Below are positions 7,783-12,640 of a stretch of 12,640 bases of DNA, piece after piece. This stretch comes from a bacterium (GTDB lineage: Bacteria > DYJV01 > JALVYZ01). Position 1 is the stretch's first letter. The number at the start of each line of letters is the position of its first letter. The stretch lies in assembly GCA_027037705.1 (NCBI GenBank), contig JALVYZ010000193.1, positions 1 to 12,640 of the forward strand. Reading direction: 5' to 3'. The translations under genes were made by a program, and so were the position numbers. A model generated the notes under the pieces. That model saw only the letters and a program-made list of their open reading frames with translations, did no database searches and was not told where the DNA came from.

Positions 7783-8697
7783 ATGTATGATGTTATAATA
7801 ATTGGAGGAGGTCCTGCGGGATTAACTGCTTCAATATATACTTCAAGAGCAAAACTAAAAACATTAATTTTAGAAAAAATGATCCCTGGTGGCCAGGTAA
7901 CTACAACACACTTAGTAGAAAATTATCCAGGCTTTCCTGAGCCAATTAATGGATTTTTATTAATGAGCCACTTTCAGAAACAGGCACAAAATTTTGGAGC
8001 TGAAATAGTTATTTCTAAAGAAGTTACCTCAATTGAAAAAGAAGATAAAATTTTTAAAATTAAAACGCCTGATAATGAATATAAAGCAAAAGCAGTATTA
8101 ATTGCCACAGGAGCAAAATATAAAACCCTTGGAATCCCAGGAGAGGAAAAATTTAAAGGAAGAGGTGTTTCATATTGTGCAACCTGTGATGGTGCTTTTT
8201 TTAAAGATAAAGAAGTTGCAGTTATTGGAGGAGGAAACTCTGCATTAGAAGAAGCATTGTTCTTAACTAAATTTGTTAAAAAAGTTTATTTAATTCATAG
8301 AAGATTTCAATTTAGAGCAGATAAAATATTACAGGACAGGGTAAAAGAAAATGAAAAAATTGAACCTATTTTAAATTATGTTCCAGTATCAGTAAATGGT
8401 AAGGATGAGGTAGAAAGTATTACAATTGAAGAAAGGGACACAAAAGAGAGAAAAGAAATTAAGGTTGATGGAGTTTTCTTTTTTATTGGATTAAGTCCAA
8501 ATTCTGAATTTTTAAAAGATTTTGTTAAAAAAGATGAAAATGGATATATTATTGTAAATGAAAATTTAGAAACTAATGTTGAAGGATGTTTTGCAGCAGG
8601 AGATGTAATTAAGAAAAAGGTTCGTCAAATAGCAACTGCAGTAGGAGATGGAGCAACTGCAGGAGTTAATATTAGGGAATATTTGGAGAATTTATAA
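7783..8697 (+). CDS. trxB: Thioredoxin reductase
   Basis: This flavoprotein transfers electrons from NADPH to thioredoxin and maintains cytoplasmic thiols. The 304-residue product has the FAD motif GGGPAG (8-13), the redox-active CATC (C132, C135) in SYCATCDGAF, a second nucleotide motif IGGGNSALEEA (148-158), HRR (172-174) with arginines suited to the NADPH 2'-phosphate, and the C-terminal FAD motif AAGDV with QIATAVGDGATAG (271-294). Its length matches low-molecular-weight bacterial TrxB. AAGGAG at 7771-7776 lies at proper spacing. It follows argB by 14 bases and is probably cotranscribed, though the pathways are unrelated. A ferredoxin- or F420-dependent variant cannot be excluded by eye, but the NADPH-site residues favour NADPH. 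The 220-base repeat-filled spacer follows it, and I see no clear terminator. Confidence 0.95.
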   Translation: MYDVIIIGGGPAGLTASIYTSRAKLKTLILEKMIPGGQVTTTHLVENYPGFPEPINGFLLMSHFQKQAQNFGAEIVISKEVTSIEKEDKIFKIKTPDNEYKAKAVLIATGAKYKTLGIPGEEKFKGRGVSYCATCDGAFFKDKEVAVIGGGNSALEEALFLTKFVKKVYLIHRRFQFRADKILQDRVKENEKIEPILNYVPVSVNGKDEVESITIEERDTKERKEIKVDGVFFFIGLSPNSEFLKDFVKKDENGYIIVNENLETNVEGCFAAGDVIKKKVRQIATAVGDGATAGVNIREYLENL

Positions 8698-8726
8698 TAT
8701 CAGTCTGTAGTGCGGAGTAGGTTTTA

Positions 8727-8756
8727 AAGGTTAATTGAGGTTAGTTGAGGTTAGTG
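8727..8756. repeat. Three tandem 10-base repeats
   Basis: The units AAGGTTAATT, GAGGTTAGTT and GAGGTTAGTG follow without gaps. Units two and three differ at one base. They begin the repeat mosaic that fills the trxB-ybaB spacer; the last two bases run into the first heptad of the next array. No coding frame or RNA gene is apparent. Confidence 0.85.
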
Positions 8757-8817
8757 AATAGTGAATAGTGAACCGTGAACTGTAAATTGTGAATAGTTAG
8801 TAATGAATAGTGATTAA
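8755..8817. repeat. Nine phased heptads of the TGAATAG type
   Basis: Reading in steps of seven gives TGAATAG, TGAATAG, TGAACCG, TGAACTG, TAAATTG, TGAATAG, TTAGTAA, TGAATAG, TGATTAA: nine units in register over 63 bases, four of them identical. The stretch is nearly free of C on this strand (three in 63). Heptanucleotide short tandem repeats of this sort are known between genes in cyanobacteria (STRR elements) and in other genomes. The register frequently places TGA or TAA in frame, so a translated product is unlikely. Function unknown. Confidence 0.88.
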
Positions 8818-8830
8818 CTTAGAAACTACA

Positions 8831-8850
8831 AATAACAATGAATAACAATT
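8831..8850. repeat. Two tandem 10-base repeats
   Basis: AATAACAATG and AATAACAATT are adjacent, differing only at the last base. They sit between the heptad array and the octamer array. Confidence 0.75.
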
Positions 8851-8857
8851 TTTTCAT

Positions 8858-8889
8858 ATACGCATTTACGCATTGTCGCATATACGCAT
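8858..8889. repeat. Four tandem octamers ending in CGCAT
   Basis: ATACGCAT, TTACGCAT, TGTCGCAT and ATACGCAT are contiguous; the last five bases CGCAT are invariant and the first three vary. The array ends 28 bases before the ybaB ATG, so it would lie in the ybaB promoter or leader. It could be a multi-site protein-binding region or simply slippage-generated repeat DNA. Confidence 0.82.
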
Positions 8890-8917
8890 AAACTATAAAA
8901 ATTAAAAAGGAGGAAAT

Positions 8918-9238
8918 ATGAAAGGCTTTGGCAATATGATGAAACAGATTAAGTTAATGCAACAAAAAATGCAAAAAATTCAGGAAGAACTTGCTGAAAA
9001 AAAGGTAGAAGGTAGTGCTGGCGGTGGAATGGTTACAGCAGTTGTTAATGGCAAACAAGAATTACTTGAAATTAAAATAGATAAAGAAGTTGTTGATCCT
9101 GAAGATGTTGAAATGTTACAAGATCTAATAGTCGCTGCAGTTAATCAGGCATTAAAAAAATCTCAAGAAATGATGAATGAAGAAATGGCAAAATTGACCG
9201 GTGGCCTTGGCATTAATATTCCAGGATTGTTTGGATAG
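8918..9238 (+). CDS. ybaB: YbaB/EbfC-family nucleoid-associated protein
   Basis: YbaB/EbfC proteins are small dimeric DNA-binding proteins that coat the nucleoid and influence transcription. The 106-residue product has the long N-terminal coiled helix rich in Met, Gln and Lys (about 5-30), the central sheet with [20 protein letters not shown] (36-55), the conserved [19 protein letters not shown] (61-79) and the Gly-rich tail ending NIPGLFG. The size is normal. A strong AAGGAGG (8907-8913) precedes the ATG. In many bacteria ybaB lies between dnaX and recR; here neither is present and the gene instead leads directly into the double-cubane/dehydratase pair, whose ribosome-binding site overlaps the ybaB stop codon. 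That arrangement implies cotranscription but no known functional tie. Confidence 0.95.
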   Translation: MKGFGNMMKQIKLMQQKMQKIQEELAEKKVEGSAGGGMVTAVVNGKQELLEIKIDKEVVDPEDVEMLQDLIVAAVNQALKKSQEMMNEEMAKLTGGLGINIPGLFG

Positions 9239-9247
9239 GAGGATATT

Positions 9248-10477
9248 ATGAAAAAGCCGTTAAAATCTTTTAAAAAGATGCGTGAATTAATGTCAAAACA
9301 TTTTCATGAAGTTTATGAAGCAAGCCAGGATGATAAACAAAAAGTTGCTTGGTGTACAAGTGTTGGGCCAGCTGAATTATTACATTCTTTTGGTTTTAAA
9401 GTTTATTATCCTGAGAATCATGGTGCAATGATTGGAGCAAGTAAAAAAGCTTCTGAATATATTCCATATGCTAATGCCATAGGATATTCTCAAATGATAT
9501 GCTCCTATTTAACAAGTGATATTGGAGCATTTTTAAAAGGTGAAACTCCTTTACAAAAGGCATATAATATTCCATCAATTCCAAAACCAGATGTTTTAGT
9601 TTATAATACAAATCAATGTAGAGATGTTTATGACTGGTTTAGTTTTTATGGAAGAAAATTTAATGTGCCAGTCATTGGTATAAGTTCACCAGTTAATGTT
9701 GGAGAAGTGACTGAAAATATAATAAATGATGTTGCAACACAGATGAAATCTTTAATTCCTACTTTGGAAGAGGTTTCAGGAACAAAATTTGATATTGATA
9801 GATTAAAAGAAGTAGTTAAACTATCATATGAATGCACAAAATTATGGAAAGAATGTTTATTTTTTGGCACTCATATCCCAAGCCCTTTAACTTTTTTTGA
9901 TTATACTGTTTTAATGGCTCCAGCTGTTGTTTTAAGAGGTCTTCCTGAAGCAATTGATTTTTACAAGGAAGCAAATGAAGAAATAAGACAGGAAATGAAA
10001 AAAGGTTTAACAGCAGTACCAGATGAAAAAGTTAGGCTTTATTGGGAAGGAATGCCTATCTGGGGAAGATTAAGAATGCTTGCAGAATTATTTTATGAAC
10101 TAAACACTTCAATAGTAGTCTCAACATACTGTAATAGCTGGATATTTGAAGATTTTGCATACGATTTTGACAGACCTTTTGAATCAATGGCAAAAGCTTA
10201 TACAGAGTTATTTATTGTAAGAAATGAAGAAGTAAAAGAGAAAGTTATTGCAAATTGGATAGAAGAATTTAAAGTAGATGGAATTATCTATCATGAAGCA
10301 ATGACATGTCCTAACAATTCTAACACAAGATATGGGATGCCAAAAAGATTACAAGAAAAAACAGGCAAACCTTACTTAATAATAAATGGTGATTTAAATG
10401 ATATGAGATTATTTTCTGATGAACAAGCACGTACAAGTATTGAAACTTTTATAGAACAAATTCTGGAGAATAAATAA
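9248..10477 (+). CDS. BcrC/BadD/HgdB-family Fe-S protein, double-cubane (DCCP/YjiM)-like
   Basis: Member of the 2-hydroxyacyl-CoA dehydratase D-component family, which holds Fe-S clusters and receives low-potential electrons from an ATP-hydrolysing activator. The 409-residue protein has seven cysteines: AWCTSVGPAELL (C36), MICSYL (C85), NQCRDVYDW (C124), C196, C203, STYCNSW (C295) and MTCPN (C354). Classical enzymes need two subunits of this fold (HgdA/HgdB, BcrB/BcrC); only one is encoded here, directly before its activator, as in E. coli YjiM/YjiL and the double-cubane cluster protein (DCCP) of Carboxydothermus, a homodimer whose [8Fe-9S] cluster uses six cysteines per subunit. Seven cysteines allow that, but which ones are ligands I cannot show. 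Substrate unknown: a small molecule, as tested for DCCP, or a 2-hydroxyacyl-CoA. The AGGAGG site overlaps the ybaB stop; its own stop overlaps the activator start by one base. Confidence 0.85.
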   Translation: MKKPLKSFKKMRELMSKHFHEVYEASQDDKQKVAWCTSVGPAELLHSFGFKVYYPENHGAMIGASKKASEYIPYANAIGYSQMICSYLTSDIGAFLKGETPLQKAYNIPSIPKPDVLVYNTNQCRDVYDWFSFYGRKFNVPVIGISSPVNVGEVTENIINDVATQMKSLIPTLEEVSGTKFDIDRLKEVVKLSYECTKLWKECLFFGTHIPSPLTFFDYTVLMAPAVVLRGLPEAIDFYKEANEEIRQEMKKGLTAVPDEKVRLYWEGMPIWGRLRMLAELFYELNTSIVVSTYCNSWIFEDFAYDFDRPFESMAKAYTELFIVRNEEVKEKVIANWIEEFKVDGIIYHEAMTCPNNSNTRYGMPKRLQEKTGKPYLIINGDLNDMRLFSDEQARTSIETFIEQILENK

Positions 10478-11271
10478 TGTATTATCTTGGTTTGGACCTT
10501 GGAAGCACATGGTGTAAAGGAGTTATAATTGATAATAAAAAAGAAGTTATTGCAACATCTCTTGAAAAAACAGGTTATAGTTTTATAGAAACATCAGAAA
10601 AACTTCTTGATGAGTTATTTAAAAAAAGTTCTTTAAAAAGAAAAGATATAACTAAAATAGTTGCCACAGGATATGGTAGAAAAAGTATTGAAATTGCAGA
10701 TATTATAAAAACAGAAATTATGTGTCATGCAAAAGGTGCTTATCACTATTTTCCAGAAAAGTTTATTTTAATAGATATTGGAGGACAGGATAATAAGATT
10801 GTCCATATAGGTGAAAATGGTGAAATTTTGAATTTTAAATTAAATAGAAAATGTGCAGCAGGAACTGGCGCTTTTATAGAAGAATCATTGTCAAGACTTC
10901 AGGTGCCTTATGAAAAAGTTAAAGAATTAATAGAAAAATCAGATAAAGATATTACTATTGCCAGTTTCTGCACTGTTTTTGCACAAACTGAAATTATTAA
11001 ATTAATTAAAGAGAATGAAAAAGTTGAAAATATTATAAAAGGAATTTTTAACTCAGTTGCAACAAGAGTTATTGAGATGGAAACACTCCATGGAACAGTA
11101 GTATTAACTGGTGGAGTTATTGCATTTTATCCATTTTTTAAAGAAATTTTAGAAAAAAAAGCAAATTGTAAAGTTAAAGTCCCTCCTTATCCACAATTTT
11201 CAGGTGCTATTGGTGCTGCTCTGTTTGGATTAAATTCTGAATTTCATAAAAAACATCAATTGGTTTTATAA
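10477..11271 (+). CDS. BadF/BcrA/HgdC-family activator ATPase (DCCP reductase/YjiL-like)
   Basis: Homodimeric ATPase of the ASKHA fold that carries one [4Fe-4S] cluster between subunits and uses ATP hydrolysis to inject a low-potential electron into its partner. In 264 residues it shows the phosphate-1 loop LGLDLGSTWCKG (4-15), IDIGGQDNK (99-107, phosphate 2), RKCAAGTGAFIEE (124-136) and ASFCTVFAQTEII (162-174), and LTGGVIAFYP (210-219, adenosine motif). C126 and C165 lie at nearly the same positions as the cluster ligands of Acidaminococcus HgdC (C127, C166). Its ATG overlaps the stop of the preceding gene (TAATG), with GGAG at 10465-10468, so the pair is translationally coupled and probably made in fixed ratio. 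The last roughly 13 residues follow the conserved GAIGAALFGL and are encoded where the convergent waaF overlaps by 65 bases. Confidence 0.93.
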   Translation: MYYLGLDLGSTWCKGVIIDNKKEVIATSLEKTGYSFIETSEKLLDELFKKSSLKRKDITKIVATGYGRKSIEIADIIKTEIMCHAKGAYHYFPEKFILIDIGGQDNKIVHIGENGEILNFKLNRKCAAGTGAFIEESLSRLQVPYEKVKELIEKSDKDITIASFCTVFAQTEIIKLIKENEKVENIIKGIFNSVATRVIEMETLHGTVVLTGGVIAFYPFFKEILEKKANCKVKVPPYPQFSGAIGAALFGLNSEFHKKHQLVL

Positions 11272-12226
11272 ATTTCATACAGTTATTATGCCCATAAGGG
11301 CATACTCTTTCTTTACAAGGAGAACATTCTAAATTTTTGTAAATTATTACCCCATTTTTTCTAAATGGAGGAGTCTCATTAACATCTGTTGGGCCAAAAA
11401 TAGCTACAACCTTAACTCCTAATGCATCTGCAATATGCATTGGACCTGTATCATTCGTTATAAATATATTCATTTTTTCTATTAAAGAAGCGCTTTCAAT
11501 AATTGATAGTTTACCTGCAAAATTAAAAACTTTTGTTTTTTCTTCTATATATTTACATTTTTCAACATTATCTTTTCCACCTATCAAAAATATTGCACAA
11601 TCATACTCCTTTTTTAACAATAAAATTAACTCTACAAAATAGTCTTTATCCCAGCATTTAGCCTCTCCGTATGTTGCACCTGGATTGACTCCTATAAGTA
11701 ATTTGTCTTTTACTTTCAAATGATTCAATAAATCCCGCGACCTTTTTTTATATTCTTCTGGAATTATCAATGTTGGAGGATTATAAGAACTAAACTCTTT
11801 AATCTTTTTAGGAAGCTCAAGATAGTAAAAGACTCTATGTTGAGACAAAATTTTTTTATCTCTTGGGATACATTCTTTCATTAAAATTTTTTTTAGAATA
11901 TCATTCCCGTAACCGTAAATATCATTTATTCCAGATAAAACTGAAATAGCAAACATTCTGTAAGAGCGAGGAAAAACAAATGCTTTATTAAATTTCATTT
12001 TTCTTAATTTTTTTATTAATATTATTGTTTCTTTTAAGTCTTTTCTATTATAAAAAATAGGCTCTATATTTAAAATTCTTAAATTTTCTTTAATCAATGG
12101 ATAAAAATTTTTTCTGATTAATATAAAGATATTTTCACTATGATAAATTCCCCTAATTTTTTCAATAGCTGGCAAACTCATTACAATATCACCTATCCAG
12201 TTAGGTAAAATAATTAAAATTTTCAT
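11207..12226 (-). CDS. waaF: Lipopolysaccharide heptosyltransferase, GT9 family (WaaF-like)
   Basis: Glycosyltransferase family 9 enzymes add heptose (or a related sugar) to the inner core of lipopolysaccharide at the cytoplasmic face of the inner membrane. The 339-residue protein begins MKILIILPNWIGDIVMSLPA with the conserved Gly-Asp (12-13), and has NPGATYGEAKCW (181-192), FITNDTGPMHIADALG (255-270), FGPTDVNETPP (277-287) and the cysteine-bearing segment CSPC..CP.GH..C (301-316) typical of WaaF. The donor and acceptor sugars cannot be fixed by eye. Its start overlaps the murJ stop (ATGA), so the two envelope genes are coupled. Its 3' end overlaps the convergent activator gene by 65 bases; the overlapped region encodes the non-conserved tail KPIDVFYEIQNLIQTEQHQ, and translation is open on both strands. 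Confidence 0.9.
   Translation of the reverse strand: MKILIILPNWIGDIVMSLPAIEKIRGIYHSENIFILIRKNFYPLIKENLRILNIEPIFYNRKDLKETIILIKKLRKMKFNKAFVFPRSYRMFAISVLSGINDIYGYGNDILKKILMKECIPRDKKILSQHRVFYYLELPKKIKEFSSYNPPTLIIPEEYKKRSRDLLNHLKVKDKLLIGVNPGATYGEAKCWDKDYFVELILLLKKEYDCAIFLIGGKDNVEKCKYIEEKTKVFNFAGKLSIIESASLIEKMNIFITNDTGPMHIADALGVKVVAIFGPTDVNETPPFRKNGVIIYKNLECSPCKERVCPYGHNNCMKFIKPIDVFYEIQNLIQTEQHQ
11287..11304 (+). terminator. Possible Rho-independent terminator inside waaF, for the plus-strand operon
   Basis: A 7-base perfect stem (TATGCCC / GGGCATA) with a four-base loop (ATAA) lies 15 bases after the activator stop and is followed by the pyrimidine-rich CTCTTTCTTT. It could end the ybaB-dehydratase-activator transcript. 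It is also the waaF coding sequence for the conserved CPYGH segment, so the symmetry may be accidental, and the T-run is interrupted. Confidence 0.35.
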
Positions 12227-12640
12227 TTGATAAACCTTTTTATTATAAATTTAATTTCATGAATTTTAAAAAAATAACATAAAATAAGGTAAATTAAAAA
12301 TGATACTATAATTAAAAACAATAAATAAAAAGCTTGCATTATAGATGAGAGCTCTTGATATGGAAAAATATTTAAAAAAGTAAAAATAAAAAAACCCATT
12401 ACAGATGAGGCAAAAATTATTTTTATAATATAAATAAACTGTGAAAAATAATCAACATCTACATATCTTTTTATAAAATATCCTAATAAAATAAAATTTA
12501 TTGAAGAAGATATAAATGTTGCCAACGCAAGACCAGTATAACTAAAATATTTCATAAAAATTAAACTTGAAGATATATTAACTATTAATGCTAAAAATGC
12601 TATTTTTACAGGAGTTTTTGTATCTTCGTATGCATAGTAA
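12223..12640 (-). CDS. murJ: MurJ/MviN-family lipid II flippase (partial, C-terminal part)
   Basis: MurJ flips lipid II across the inner membrane for peptidoglycan synthesis. The window contains the last 138 codons; the frame is open to position 12640, so the N-terminal two thirds or more (the family is about 500 residues) lie outside. The part nearest the edge reads YYAYEDTKTPVKIA, the widely conserved MurJ segment following a transmembrane helix, then SYTGLALATFISSSINFILL, also typical. Four or five hydrophobic segments are visible, ending in a short basic tail. The internal ATG at 12555 is not the start, because similarity continues upstream of it without a break. The TGA stop overlaps the waaF ATG by four bases in all (ATGA), so waaF is translated by coupling. 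Confidence 0.9.
   Translation of the reverse strand, partial: YYAYEDTKTPVKIAFLALIVNISSSLIFMKYFSYTGLALATFISSSINFILLGYFIKRYVDVDYFSQFIYIIKIIFASSVMGFFIFTFLNIFPYQELSSIMQAFYLLFLIIVSFLIYLILCYFFKIHEIKFIIKRFIK

Noticed and set aside
8698-8917. CRISPR array or small RNA in the repeat-rich spacer
   Set aside because: Units are 7-10 bases and contiguous, without unique spacers; no stable stem-loop, tRNA-like fold or long palindrome was seen.
9646-9870. Minus-strand open frame of 74 codons
   Set aside because: Antisense shadow of the double-cubane-type gene.
9248-11271. Classical 2-hydroxyglutaryl-CoA dehydratase or benzoyl-CoA reductase
   Set aside because: Both need a second D-component-type subunit, absent here, and no substrate-pathway genes are nearby; not excluded if the partner lies elsewhere.
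12223-12555. Separate small membrane protein of 110 residues
   Set aside because: MurJ similarity continues upstream of its ATG in the same frame to the window edge, so it is the end of a longer gene.

Overview
The window is AT-rich, tightly packed bacterial DNA with genes on both strands and no tRNA, rRNA, CRISPR array or recognisable mobile element. A flagellar export apparatus (FlhA, FlhB) together with an LPS-type glycosyltransferase (WaaF/GT9) points to a motile, diderm (Gram-negative-type) bacterium. A two-gene SufC-SufB system, a bacterial-type thioredoxin reductase, folate-dependent TrmFO and an ATP-driven iron-sulfur dehydratase/reductase pair suggest an anaerobic, possibly deep-branching lineage. 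Desulfobacterota-like bacteria or a candidate phylum would fit, but the sequence does not settle the phylum.

Layout. Positions 1-2779, minus strand: flhB then flhA, with flhA cut by the window edge. Positions 2780-2909 form a divergent intergenic region with a sigma70-type promoter facing sufC and a sigma54-like site facing flhB. Positions 2910-5481, plus strand: sufC, sufB (overlapping) and aat (2 bases later) form one apparent operon. Positions 5464-6783, minus strand: trmFO, converging on aat with an 18-base overlap. Positions 6784-6886 hold a divergent control region with a good promoter and a 14-base perfect palindrome in front of argB. Positions 6887-8697, plus strand: argB and trxB. 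Positions 8698-8917 are a 220-base spacer filled with short tandem repeats of unit lengths 10, 7, 10 and 8. Positions 8918-11271, plus strand: ybaB, a BcrC/HgdB-family double-cubane-type protein and its BadF/HgdC-type activator ATPase, tightly coupled. Positions 11207-12640, minus strand: murJ (cut by the window edge) and waaF, coupled by an ATGA overlap; waaF converges on the activator gene with a 65-base overlap.

How the genes fit together. SufCB would build Fe-S clusters. The largest Fe-S client visible here is the protein at 9248-10477 (seven cysteines), which its ATPase partner (one [4Fe-4S] per dimer) would reduce. This one-subunit-plus-activator pair resembles the YjiM/YjiL and double-cubane cluster protein (DCCP/DCCP reductase) group more than the two-subunit 2-hydroxyacyl-CoA dehydratases. 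Its substrate is unknown, and it is the most interesting biochemistry in the window. MurJ and WaaF serve the cell envelope, FlhA/FlhB motility, ArgB arginine synthesis, TrxB thiol redox balance, TrmFO tRNA modification and Aat the N-degron pathway.
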